Assembly (NCBI GenBank): GCA_029253705.1
Contig: JAQWYY010000141.1
Location: forward strand, 1 to 43,335
Direction: 5' to 3'
Length of the DNA stretch: 43,335 bases
From: Luminiphilus sp.
GTDB lineage: Bacteria > Pseudomonadota > Gammaproteobacteria > Pseudomonadales > Halieaceae
Below are positions 1-8,211 of this stretch, in pieces (position 1 is the first letter of the stretch; every line of letters begins with the position of its first letter). The notes below the pieces were generated by a model that was not told the DNA's origin, did not search any database, and saw only the letters and a program-made list of their open reading frames with translations. Both the position numbers and the translations under genes were made by a program.

Positions 1-1443
1 ATCGCGTTGGATGAGCTGGTGGTGCAGGATTGTATTACCGGGGAACTCACGTTTCAGCAGCTCACGCTCCTTTGGGAGCAGTGCTTGGATGATCGTGTTT
101 TTCAGCCAAAGACTGACGACACTGCAGTTCAAGTTTTTGGCCCTCAGGAAGTGCTGGGTTTACAGTTTGACGCTCTTTGGATTTGCGGCCTTCAGTCGGG
201 GTCATTACCCCCAAGGGCCCAGTTGCTGCCTTTTTTACCAAATCGCCTGCAACATGAGTTAGGTCTGCTCAGCGCTGACAGCGGGGCACTCGAGAAGTCT
301 GCGATTGCATTGCTCAACAGCTTAAGGACCACCCATGGTGATGTCAGTGCTAGTTACGCCAGTGTGCAGGAGGGTCTCGAGGTTTTGCCCAGCCAGCTTG
401 CCTGTGCAATACCGCCACACGACGCTGTTAACGAGCAACAAGTGCCCAACCACTGGGCAATGCCGTCGCTGCTAGAATCATTGGATGAGGGCAATGTAGC
501 CGTCGCAGGCGCTGTTATTCAATGGGGTGGCGGTGCCAGCGTCATTAGTAACCAATCTAACTGTCCGTTTCGTGCCTGGGTCAGTCATCGCCTGGGTCCT
601 GCAAATGTGGCCACCCCTGTATTTGGGTTAACGGCAGCAGAGCGTGGCAATGTTGTTCATGACGCGCTGCATTTCACTTGGGAGGTTTTAAAGGACAGTG
701 ACAGCCTGCGAGCCATGGCCCCCGCTCAGGTTGACGCCCTTATTCAAGACTCGACAGAGAGAGCTGTTCAGAGTTTAGAGCGTCGAGCACAAGGGCGGCA
801 CTGCAATATCAGAAAGCGGGTTGGCAGTGCTTGTCTTGATTTGGAGGTTCAGCGTGTCGCTTCTTTGCTAAAGAGCTGGTTGGAGTTTGAAGTGCAGCGA
901 GCGGGTAACTTTTACGTCCTTGAGCAAGAGGACAGTCATGAACTGCCTTTGGGCTCTCTGGTACTTAAGCTTAGGCCAGATCGTATTGATCGGTTAGACG
1001 ACAATCGCCAAGTGGTTATTGACTATAAAACGGGCGGTGTTCGCCGCTCGAGTTGGCTGGGGGAGCGTCCCGGTGACCCTCAATTGCCCCTGTACGCGCT
1101 GCTCAATGAGAGTGTCGAAGGAGTCGCTTTCGGTCGAGTCCATCAAGATGGAGCTGAGTACGTGTACTTGGGTGAGGCACTGGGGCTTGGCGCTAAGGAA
1201 GCCCCCTTAACCGATCAGGTAAAGCAGTATGAGAAGGTGCCTATAGAAAGCTGGGAGGCACTGCGAGCTTCTTGGCGAAATAGATTAGAGCGATTGGCTG
1301 ATGACTTTGTCCAAGGGCACGCCGCCATTGATCCACAACCTCAAGCCTGCCGCTATTGTGCGCTGGGAAGCGTCTGTCGATATGCTCAAACCGCTGACTT
1401 AACCGACGAGGCCTTGCAAGGCGGGCTGGGAGATGCCTCGTGA
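1..1443 (+). CDS. AddB-like PD-(D/E)XK nuclease, 3' part (5' end outside window)
   Basis: The reading frame is open from the first base, so the gene starts upstream of the window. The visible 480 codons are the C-terminal part of an AddB-like / 'probable DNA repair protein' subunit that works with an AddA-type helicase on double-strand ends. Counting from base 1, a RecB-type nuclease core is visible: RPDRID near residue 327, then IDYKTG with D341 and K343. A lone Cys188 in NCPFRAW plus C450, C453 and C459 (CX2CX5C) reproduce the four-cysteine Fe-S staple that brackets the nuclease domain in AddB. The gene overlaps the next one by 4 nt, as expected for a co-translated helicase-nuclease pair. 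What lies upstream, including any helicase-like N-terminus, cannot be judged. Family assignment is confident; the exact subfamily name is less so. Confidence 0.88.
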   Translation: MALDELVVQDCITGELTFQQLTLLWEQCLDDRVFQPKTDDTAVQVFGPQEVLGLQFDALWICGLQSGSLPPRAQLLPFLPNRLQHELGLLSADSGALEKSAIALLNSLRTTHGDVSASYASVQEGLEVLPSQLACAIPPHDAVNEQQVPNHWAMPSLLESLDEGNVAVAGAVIQWGGGASVISNQSNCPFRAWVSHRLGPANVATPVFGLTAAERGNVVHDALHFTWEVLKDSDSLRAMAPAQVDALIQDSTERAVQSLERRAQGRHCNIRKRVGSACLDLEVQRVASLLKSWLEFEVQRAGNFYVLEQEDSHELPLGSLVLKLRPDRIDRLDDNRQVVIDYKTGGVRRSSWLGERPGDPQLPLYALLNESVEGVAFGRVHQDGAEYVYLGEALGLGAKEAPLTDQVKQYEKVPIESWEALRASWRNRLERLADDFVQGHAAIDPQPQACRYCALGSVCRYAQTADLTDEALQGGLGDAS

Positions 1444-4400
1444 GCGCTAGCGATGCACAGACTCGAGCGACGGCTCTCGATCCCAGTCGCAGCTTTTGTG
1501 TCACTGCCCCAGCGGGGTCAGGTAAGACCGAGTTGCTTACCCAGAGAATTCTGGCGCTGCTCCCCACGGTCGACCGCCCAGAGCAAGTATTGGCAATGAC
1601 CTTCACCCGCAAGGCAGCAGCCGAAATGCGGGAGCGATTGCTGAAGAAGCTTGATGAAGCTCGACGTGGTGTTGAAGTTGCAGCGAGTCACGAGGTGCAA
1701 ACTCGAGACTTGGCTCTAGCCGTGTTGGCACATGCCGATGAACACCATTGGTCCCTAGACCCTGAGGAATTTAACCTTCGCACCATCGATAGCCTTTGCG
1801 CCGATCTCACGCGCCAAATGCCAATATTGAGTGGGCTTGGCGGCGCCGTCGAGATCACAGAGCACGATAAACCGCTGTTTGAGCACGCTGTGACGGAGCT
1901 GTTTGCTGCGGTAGGTAGCAACACACTGGTGGGCGAGGACCTTCGCTCACTGTTGCTACATTTCAACAACGACTGGGAATCGGTGCGCGGACTTTTGGTT
2001 GCGCTACTGGCGAGGCGAGGCGACTGGGGTGAGAATTTGGGACAGCACGCCGACCCCACAGAAGCGGCTAGAAGGTTGCAGGCGACCGTTGAATCCTTAG
2101 TTCAATCAATAGTTGCTCGTCTTTGCGGAGAATTTGGATTTTGTCTCAAAGAGTTGCAGGCCTTGGCCCAAGCATCTGCTGATGAGCTGGGTAAGCCCGA
2201 CGTGCATTTGGGCGCTGAGCATAGTGCTTTAGAAAGCTGGAACGCGGCTGCTCACATTCTTTTGACAAGCACTGGAGCGTGGCGTAAACCCACCGGGGTA
2301 AATGTTAAATTGGGGTTTCCCCCAAAATCTGAAACTAAAACACGCTTGCAAAACTTGTTGGCGACGCTCAGCGAGGGCCCTGTACCCCCCGCGTTATTAG
2401 AGCTGCGTGCCTTGCCGTTGACATCAGAAGATGATGCCAGTTGGCGATTGGTTTTGCGGCTGTCTCGCTTGCTACCGGTGTTGCAGGCCCAACTGTTGTT
2501 GGTGTTTCAGCGTGAGGGTCGGGTAGATTTCACTCATGTGGCTTTGGCAGCCTCACAGGCCTTAGGTTCTGATGATGAACCTACAGATTTAGCTTTGCGT
2601 CTTGACTATCAGATTGCACATATTCTGGTCGACGAATTTCAGGACACTTCTAACCAACAATTTAGGCTCTTGAAGAAGCTTGTGCGTGGATGGCACGAGC
2701 ATAATGCAACGGGTGGGCCACCTCGAACTGCTTTTATCGTCGGCGACGGCATGCAGTCGATCTACGGCTTTCGCTATGCGGATGTCAGTCTATTTCTTGA
2801 CGCAAAGGAATCAGGTATTGGCGGTTTGCCTCTCGAGTATTTGGAGCTCACCAAGAACTTTCGCTCCCAAGCAGGCGTTGTTGACTGGGTGAATCGAGTG
2901 TTTTCGCAAGTGTTCCCTGCGGTGAGCAACTCCGAGCGCAGCGAGGTGAGTTATACCCAAGCCGTCTCGGTAAATGCGGCCCTCTTGGGGAATGCGGTAG
3001 AAGCACATTTGTTCCCGGATGATACCGATAACATGGAGGCTAACTGGATCGCGGAGAAAGTTGCCCAGATATATCAAAGTGAGCCCGATGCAACGATTGC
3101 GGTCTTGCTGCGAGCGCGGAGTCATGCGGCGCCCATTATCGCTGCGCTGCAGCAGCAGAAGGTGCCGTTCCTGGGGCGTGATCTCGAAAAAATTGAGCAC
3201 TCAGCAGCGGTTATGGACCTCTTATCCTTGTGCCGCTGGTTGGCTAACCCCGCAGATGAAGTCGCCGCTTTGGCTCTGCTGAGGGCGCCATTTTGTGGTT
3301 TGTTGTTGTCTGAGATTTACCAATTGATTGAGGATAGGCCGCGCCCGTTGAGTTTGCGGGCAATACTCCGTCGGGCGCCAGAGCTGTTAGACACTTTGGC
3401 TGCGAAGCGGGCCGCTTCGCTACAAGCCGCTTTGGACTGGGCTGAAACACGACGCGATCGGTTGTCGCTGCGAATTTGGGTAGAACAAATTTGGTTGAAG
3501 CTACAAGCGCCCTCAACGTTGTCAATTCAGGGCCGGGACGATGCCGCACGTTTTTTTGACCTACTCGCACGGGCAGATGTCGAGGGCATTGGTCTTGATC
3601 TTGACTGGTTGGAAAGCGCCTTGGGACAACTTTACGCCAGCCATGACCACGGGCAATCTGGTGTAGAACTCATGACCCTGCATAAAGCTAAAGGGCTGCA
3701 ATTTGATTATGTTTTCATGCCGGCGCTCCACAAAGGAACACGGCCTAATCAGCGGGATCTTTTGCGCTGGCATTTTCATACCCAGGCAGAGCAGCGCGAG
3801 CTGCTCATCGCAGCTGATGATCGGCAAAAAACGGGCCCTACGCTCTATAATTATCTGAATTGGCTGCAAAAAGGTCGGGAGGCTGCGGAGCTGCGTCGAT
3901 TGCTCTATGTTGGCGTTACTAGGGCGCGTTGTCGCGTGTGGTTAAGTGGCTTGGGGAAAGTCGAGAGCTCCGACGAAGCAGGCTTAGGCTGGCCCAGCAG
4001 CACTTCGCCATTGGGTATCCTGCGTGAAGCACTGATCGATGAAGTGATTCAGCATGCAGCACGGAGTGATGGAGTGCTTTCAGATATAGAATCCAGCGCT
4101 GCGACCCTCAATTCCGCAGGGTGTAATTTATGGCGGTTACCTTCAAGTTGGTTTTCCGGGCAGAACTCAGACGAGGACGCCAATACGTTGGTGCCTGAGC
4201 CGCAAGCTCTTAACCCTAAAGAATCTGCTTCTGTTCAATCCAATGGCCATTTTGTTGAGAGAACAGTGGGCGTTGTTGTGCACAGGGCGCTGGAGTTGTT
4301 GAGTCAGCGAGAGGCGCTACCCAGTGGAGTGGACGCGGCGGTTCGGCGCGGGCTGCAGTTCGGGCTTATTGATAATGGGCTCGCCGGTGACGCGTTGGCC

Positions 4401-4787
4401 GCAGCCCTGATAAATGCCGAGGCAATGATCGCAGCCACACTCAAAGATGAGCGGGGTCGTTGGATTCTTAAGCAGCATGAGGCTGCTCACAGCGAGTTGG
4501 TTCTTATGTCCCGAGAGAGGGGCGGCGAGGCAGTGCAGAATGTTATTGATCGTACGTTTATTGATCAAGCAACCGGTTATCGTTGGTTGATTGACTACAA
4601 GACTAGTCGACCTCATGAGGCAGAAACCCAGCAACAATTTTTGGCACGAGAAGCCGAACATTATTTGGGACAGCTTAAGCGTTACCGCACTCTGATCGAA
4701 GCCTTTGATGCGACTGCAACTGTAATAAGAACAGCACTCTACTTCCCCGCAGACAGTTTGTGGCTGTGCCTTGAGGATGACCTCTGA
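1440..4787 (+). CDS. AddA-like UvrD/RecB-family helicase-nuclease
   Basis: A 1115-residue superfamily 1A helicase with a C-terminal RecB-type nuclease, the expected partner of the preceding AddB-like protein in resection of DNA ends for recombination. Visible helicase motifs: Walker A APAGSGKT at 23-30, motif II VDEFQD at 397-402, GDGMQSIYGFR (motif III), LTKNFRS (motif IV), MTLHKAKGLQFD (motif V) and LLYVGVTRAR (motif VI). The nuclease is marked by WLIDYKTS with D1052 and K1054. Length fits AddA (about 1100-1250). The start is a GTG overlapping the TGA of the upstream gene (4-nt overlap), indicating translational coupling. Alternative names in annotations are 'UvrD-helicase domain protein' or 'RecB-like'. 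No RecC or RecD homologue is visible here, which favours an AddAB-type reading. Confidence 0.92.
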   Translation: MSASDAQTRATALDPSRSFCVTAPAGSGKTELLTQRILALLPTVDRPEQVLAMTFTRKAAAEMRERLLKKLDEARRGVEVAASHEVQTRDLALAVLAHADEHHWSLDPEEFNLRTIDSLCADLTRQMPILSGLGGAVEITEHDKPLFEHAVTELFAAVGSNTLVGEDLRSLLLHFNNDWESVRGLLVALLARRGDWGENLGQHADPTEAARRLQATVESLVQSIVARLCGEFGFCLKELQALAQASADELGKPDVHLGAEHSALESWNAAAHILLTSTGAWRKPTGVNVKLGFPPKSETKTRLQNLLATLSEGPVPPALLELRALPLTSEDDASWRLVLRLSRLLPVLQAQLLLVFQREGRVDFTHVALAASQALGSDDEPTDLALRLDYQIAHILVDEFQDTSNQQFRLLKKLVRGWHEHNATGGPPRTAFIVGDGMQSIYGFRYADVSLFLDAKESGIGGLPLEYLELTKNFRSQAGVVDWVNRVFSQVFPAVSNSERSEVSYTQAVSVNAALLGNAVEAHLFPDDTDNMEANWIAEKVAQIYQSEPDATIAVLLRARSHAAPIIAALQQQKVPFLGRDLEKIEHSAAVMDLLSLCRWLANPADEVAALALLRAPFCGLLLSEIYQLIEDRPRPLSLRAILRRAPELLDTLAAKRAASLQAALDWAETRRDRLSLRIWVEQIWLKLQAPSTLSIQGRDDAARFFDLLARADVEGIGLDLDWLESALGQLYASHDHGQSGVELMTLHKAKGLQFDYVFMPALHKGTRPNQRDLLRWHFHTQAEQRELLIAADDRQKTGPTLYNYLNWLQKGREAAELRRLLYVGVTRARCRVWLSGLGKVESSDEAGLGWPSSTSPLGILREALIDEVIQHAARSDGVLSDIESSAATLNSAGCNLWRLPSSWFSGQNSDEDANTLVPEPQALNPKESASVQSNGHFVERTVGVVVHRALELLSQREALPSGVDAAVRRGLQFGLIDNGLAGDALAAALINAEAMIAATLKDERGRWILKQHEAAHSELVLMSRERGGEAVQNVIDRTFIDQATGYRWLIDYKTSRPHEAETQQQFLAREAEHYLGQLKRYRTLIEAFDATATVIRTALYFPADSLWLCLEDDL

Positions 4788-4888
4788 CCTCAGCCCAGAT
4801 TGTAGGTGTTCGTTAGGCGAAGAACGGCGGACGCCCAGCTACAGTGATAGTCCGGTTTAACAGATTTTCTGTGAATACTGTCGCCCAT

Positions 4889-4916
4889 TTGTCATTAAGT
4901 CATGCTGTCAATATAG
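4889..4916 (+). promoter_or_regulatory. Candidate sigma-70-type promoter for the TSUP-rarD pair
   Basis: TTGTCA at 4889-4894, a 16-nt spacer, and ATATAG at 4911-4916. It would give a leader of roughly 160 nt carrying the inverted repeat at 5025-5048. This is a motif match by eye only. Confidence 0.3.
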
Positions 4917-5024
4917 CGGTAAGGTCGTGCCTCCTGACTGGGAGGACAGTCGTCCGTCGACAGATAGGACTACATGCTCGAAAAGCAGTTACACTGGCTG
5001 CCGCTTTGCTCATGGCCAAGGTGC

Positions 5025-5048
5025 AGTGAGCCTAGATGCGTGCTCACT
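5025..5048. repeat. Perfect 7-bp inverted repeat upstream of the TSUP gene
   Basis: AGTGAGC (5025-5031) and its reverse complement GCTCACT (5042-5048) flank a 10-nt spacer. The element ends 33 nt before the ATG at 5082. It could be an operator dyad or an mRNA hairpin in the leader; there is no T-run after it, so it is not a classical terminator. Confidence 0.5.
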
Positions 5049-5081
5049 CAGTGTGGCCGTTAACCAAATGGCAACAACGCA

Positions 5082-5819
5082 ATGGCAAATTTCGCAGACT
5101 TAATGATTTTGGCCTTGGCTGGTTTTGCAACGTCACTGATGACGGCTGTGTTCGGCTTGGGCGGTGGGGTTGTGCTAATGCTGTTGATGCCAGGTTTGAT
5201 GCCTCTAGCGGCTATCATCCCAATACATGCGGTAGTGCAATGTATCAGCAATTTTGCCCGGGTTGGTTTTGCTTTTCGTCATGCGGATCTGACGCTTTTG
5301 TTGCCTGTTACTTTGGGCAGCCTTCTGGGGGCGGCGATCGGCATTCCAGCGGTCGATTTCGTCAGCTTCGCGGTTTTGCCTGGGGTGGCGGGAGTGATGA
5401 TACTGCTGGTCGTTTGGTTGCCTCTTGATCGCTTTGTTCCCAGCGGCGGTGCAGCGTTGTTCGCTTTGGGGCTGTATCAGACTGGCCTAGGTATGGTGGC
5501 GGGTGCAACTGGACCATTGGGGGCGGCGGTTCTCAATCGAATCAATACGGAGCGTGAGTGGTTGGTCGTTAACACCGGTGTTTACATGACCATCAACCAT
5601 GGCATCAGAGCTGTGGCTTTCGCGTTATTGGGGTTCGCTTTCAATACTTGGTGGTTAACGATTACGGTTATGAGCCTGGCAGTCATTGTCGGTAGCTGGT
5701 TGGGAACGCGCCTGCGACAGTTTGTGCCGCAAACAAATTTTGAAGTCGTCTTTAAATGGCTCGTAACTGTACTGGCACTGCGGATGGTGATTTTGACAGG
5801 ACTGGAGATGAACGCGTAA
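5082..5819 (+). CDS. TSUP family (TauE/SafE) membrane transporter
   Basis: A 245-residue, almost wholly hydrophobic protein with about eight membrane spans and the glycine-rich first helix typical of the TSUP family (FGLGGGVVLM near residues 25-34). Family members export sulfite or sulfoacetate or move other small organic anions; the substrate cannot be read from sequence. The ATG at 5082 lacks a strong Shine-Dalgarno, but no better in-frame start precedes it. Its TAA overlaps the ATG of rarD by one base (TAATG), so the two transporters are co-translated. This protein belongs to a different family from the SafE-named DsbD_2 protein at 7447-8211, despite similar automatic names. Confidence 0.8.
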   Translation: MANFADLMILALAGFATSLMTAVFGLGGGVVLMLLMPGLMPLAAIIPIHAVVQCISNFARVGFAFRHADLTLLLPVTLGSLLGAAIGIPAVDFVSFAVLPGVAGVMILLVVWLPLDRFVPSGGAALFALGLYQTGLGMVAGATGPLGAAVLNRINTEREWLVVNTGVYMTINHGIRAVAFALLGFAFNTWWLTITVMSLAVIVGSWLGTRLRQFVPQTNFEVVFKWLVTVLALRMVILTGLEMNA

Positions 5820-6712
5820 TGAAGTCAGCCTCGCAAAATCGCTTGGGAATTTTACTGGCCTTAATTGCCAATTCAGTTTGGGGGTGTGCTGCTCTTTACT
5901 GGATACAGACAAAGCCGGTCCCGCCACTCGACGTTTTGGCGCATCGAGGTGTTTGGACACTACCTGCGGTGTTGCTAGTTTTGCTGGCCTTTGGCCGATT
6001 TAGGTCTACGCTTTTATTGCTGCGAGATTGGCACACGCTGAAATTCACCGCGTTGGCGGCATTTCTGATCTCGATTAATTGGGGGGTGTTTCTTTTCGCT
6101 GTCACTAATGGGCGTGCCACTGAAGCCAGTTTGGGTTACTTCATGCTTCCCATACTGACCGCGATGGCAGGAGTTTTAGTCTTCAAAGAGCGCCCAACTC
6201 GGCCGCAAAAAGTAGCGATGGCTCTCGCGGTTTTAGCGGTGATGGTCCAGTTAATTGCTGTAGGCACGCTGCCCATCGTCTCGCTAACACTCTCTATTTC
6301 ATTTGCGACCTACAGCGTTATTCGTAAATACATTCAAGCGGACGCAATTCAAGGGCTATTTATGGAGTCGTTGTTCTTAATGCCTGTTGGTGCCATTTGG
6401 CTGTTTTTGCATCAGGGCGGGGGGCTTTTTGAATACGGATTGCGCACAGACTTATTTTTGCTGGGTGCCGGCGCGTTAACGGCCGTGCCGCTCTTGACTC
6501 ATGTCGCCTCAGCTCGGATTCTGTCGATGTCTACGGTCGGTCTTTTTTCTTATCTAGGGCCTTCATTGCAGCTGATCGTGGCTCAAACGATATTAGGTGA
6601 ATCGATTACCCCTGTGACGCTCGCCTCTTTTCTAATCGTATGGTGTGGCCTTGCATTTATTCTTTTCGATAATTTTAGAGCGCTTCACCGCATGAAAAAA
6701 AATCGAAGCTGA
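5819..6712 (+). CDS. rarD: RarD, EamA/DMT-superfamily permease
   Basis: A 297-residue protein with about ten membrane spans. The N-terminus (GILLALIANSVWG, then LAHRGVW) matches the RarD signature, in which an acidic residue and an AHR-W motif follow the first helix. RarD proteins belong to the drug/metabolite transporter superfamily; E. coli RarD is linked to chloramphenicol sensitivity, but the natural substrate is unsettled. The open frame extends upstream to 5756 inside the TSUP gene. I chose the ATG at 5819 because it forms a TAATG overlap with the TSUP stop and gives the usual RarD length. The gene ends facing the minus-strand nucleotidyltransferase, 67 nt away. Confidence 0.85.
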   Translation: MKSASQNRLGILLALIANSVWGCAALYWIQTKPVPPLDVLAHRGVWTLPAVLLVLLAFGRFRSTLLLLRDWHTLKFTALAAFLISINWGVFLFAVTNGRATEASLGYFMLPILTAMAGVLVFKERPTRPQKVAMALAVLAVMVQLIAVGTLPIVSLTLSISFATYSVIRKYIQADAIQGLFMESLFLMPVGAIWLFLHQGGGLFEYGLRTDLFLLGAGALTAVPLLTHVASARILSMSTVGLFSYLGPSLQLIVAQTILGESITPVTLASFLIVWCGLAFILFDNFRALHRMKKNRS

Positions 6713-6779
6713 AGCGCGTCGAGTCCCAGCAGCGATTAACTCTGAAAACTTTTGCTTTCAGGGCGCCTCGCAAGAGATG

Positions 6780-7460
6780 CTAGCTAACGGCATCGGGCCA
6801 TTGTAGTTTGCGCATTGTCTCGGCTTCGAACTGCCGACGATCTTCCTCACTATCAATGTCAAAAATGTAATGATTATTTGCAGTTTGCCAGCGCAAAGTG
6901 GTCGTTTTGCTACTCGTGCGCCAGGCGCCCGAGCCAAAGGTTGGGTCGCCGGAAAGGATTTTTTCGATGACCTGAGAGTCAAAGATTACGGGGTGGCCGG
7001 GTATGCCGGCCACCTCGGGCCCGACAAAGTGTATTGACGGCGCGCGCGTTTTAAAAATCTTGAAGACGGCCTGATAATCCTCGGCGTTGAGCAAGGGCAG
7101 GTCAGAGGGGCATATCAGTATATTTTTCACTTCGGACGGCAGCGCTGAAACTCCCAAGCGGACTGATTCTGATTGGCTGTGTTGGTCATTAGGTTGGTAA
7201 ACGACGGTCACCGGTTGATCTTCTAATGCCGGTGCAATTAGGTGACAGTGGTGGCCCAAGACAACCGTGATCTCGATTTCTCCCAGTGCTCTGATCGCTT
7301 GAATTTGCCGGTGAATTAGTGCCGTTCCGTCGAGCTCTAGAAGACATTTTGGGCGGTGGCCCAACCGACTACCCGCGCCCGCTGCCAATATGACAGCCCC
7401 GTTTTCCCCCGATGTTTTTGGTCCGCCGTCAACAGTAACCGTCATGCTAGTGCCGGTCAT
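6780..7460 (-). CDS. MobA/MocA-like nucleotidyltransferase
   Basis: A 226-residue member of the NTP_transf_3 (MobA-like) family. The nucleotide-binding loop is VILAAGAGSRLG followed by a Lys (RPKCLLELDG), the metal-binding Asp lies in CPSDLPLL, and the C-terminal half has GIPGHPVIF and DIDSEED, as in MocA-type cytidylyltransferases. The GD-x-GAR loop of MocA is replaced by GDPTFGSGAWR, so a role on molybdopterin is not assured; a different NMP acceptor is possible. The gene is the last of the cco block and overlaps the SafE-like gene by 14 nt. An internal ATG at 7445 is an alternative start. A second, more canonical MobA lies at 39288-39875. Confidence 0.75.
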   Translation of the reverse strand: MTGTSMTVTVDGGPKTSGENGAVILAAGAGSRLGHRPKCLLELDGTALIHRQIQAIRALGEIEITVVLGHHCHLIAPALEDQPVTVVYQPNDQHSQSESVRLGVSALPSEVKNILICPSDLPLLNAEDYQAVFKIFKTRAPSIHFVGPEVAGIPGHPVIFDSQVIEKILSGDPTFGSGAWRTSSKTTTLRWQTANNHYIFDIDSEEDRRQFEAETMRKLQWPDAVS

Positions 7461-8211
7461 GTGAGGTGCTTTCTTCAGAGGAGGGATGATGATGGTTAGA
7501 TTGGCTTGACGGGGTTAGCTTTTGCTGAGGCCTATGATGCATGTGCGTTGTGCCATGACCGGAGAAGGGTGTGGTGAGCCAGAGGCTATAGGATCCCATG
7601 ACGATGAGGGTTATCCCCATCAGATTCCGAAAGGTTGAATGGCGCAAGACGGCATTAGCATGTTGGCCCGCTAGGGTTGTGCCTAGCATGGCGGGTAACG
7701 TTCCTATTCCGAATAAGCCCATGAGAAAAGCTCCATCGAAAGGTCCGCTTGCGGTTGCTGCGCTCCAAGCGAGAGCGCTGTAAACCAGGCCGCAGGGCAT
7801 AAACCCCCACAGAGCACCCATGACCATGGCATGCCCTTCGTGTTTTGGCGGCAAAAATGCGGTAATGATTGGGCTTATCCCGCGCCAGATGCCACCGCCG
7901 AGTCGCTCCAGTATTTTGATGCCATACCAGAGCTTAAGCGTATGCAAGCCTACAGCGACCAAAAGCACTGCAGCGACGACGCGAAGGTAAAATGTCCAAT
8001 GGGTAATGGGTAGGAAGAGTGCGACCGAGCCGATAAATCCGCCGATGGATGCATAGCCGAGCAAGCGTCCAAAATGGTAGGTGAGGGGAAAGCTCCATCG
8101 CCGGTTCTCGGGCGCCTGAAAGGCCAGTGCTAGTCCGCCGCACATGCCCATGCAGTGGCCCGCTCCTGCAAGCCCAAGGAGAAGGGCGCTGGTCGCTTCA
8201 GTGCCGGTCAT
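7447..8211 (-). CDS. DsbD_2 / 'sulfite exporter TauE/SafE family' membrane protein of the cco cluster
   Basis: A 254-residue membrane protein with about six spans. Near the N-terminus is GHCMGMCGG, the paired-cysteine motif of the PF13386 (DsbD_2-like) family commonly found after ccoS in cbb3 oxidase clusters, where a role in copper handling or oxidase maturation is suspected. The extreme C-terminus is histidine-rich (HMHH, HHHP, SHDRH), which suggests metal binding; that is inference. A GAGG Shine-Dalgarno precedes the ATG at 8211. The first 14 nt overlap the end of ccoS and the last 14 nt overlap the next gene. Both overlaps contain the same 13-bp sequence (see repeat entries). Confidence 0.82.
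   Translation of the reverse strand: MTGTEATSALLLGLAGAGHCMGMCGGLALAFQAPENRRWSFPLTYHFGRLLGYASIGGFIGSVALFLPITHWTFYLRVVAAVLLVAVGLHTLKLWYGIKILERLGGGIWRGISPIITAFLPPKHEGHAMVMGALWGFMPCGLVYSALAWSAATASGPFDGAFLMGLFGIGTLPAMLGTTLAGQHANAVLRHSTFRNLMGITLIVMGSYSLWLTTPFSGHGTTHMHHRPQQKLTPSSQSNHHHPSSEESTSHDRH
7449..7461. repeat. 13-bp direct repeat, copy 1 (SafE-like stop / nucleotidyltransferase start)
   Basis: AGTGCCGGTCATG on the plus strand. Read on the minus strand, it encodes the last four residues (HDRH) and the stop of the SafE-like gene and, in another frame, the first residues MTGT of the nucleotidyltransferase. It is identical to copy 2, 751 bp away. Confidence 0.9.

Larger units (their letters stand above)
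4788..5081. other. Gene-free stretch between the addA-like gene and the TSUP gene
   Basis: About 294 nt with no convincing coding frame. The short open frames here lack a Shine-Dalgarno sequence and resemble no family I know. It holds a possible sigma-70-like promoter (4889-4916) and a perfect 7-bp inverted repeat (5025-5048), listed separately. A pair of overlapping 5-bp inverted repeats lies around 4930-4955 (CCTCC/GGAGG and GACTG/CAGTC). No terminator-like T-run follows the helicase gene. No tRNA cloverleaf was seen. Confidence 0.6.

Noticed and set aside
4844-5029. Small plus-strand frame in the gap before the TSUP gene
   Set aside because: No Shine-Dalgarno, no family resemblance, and composition unlike neighbouring proteins.
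6740-6763. Stem-loop between rarD and the nucleotidyltransferase (CTGAAA, 8-nt loop, TTTCAG)
   Set aside because: No T-run on either strand beyond TTAAT; too weak to call a terminator.
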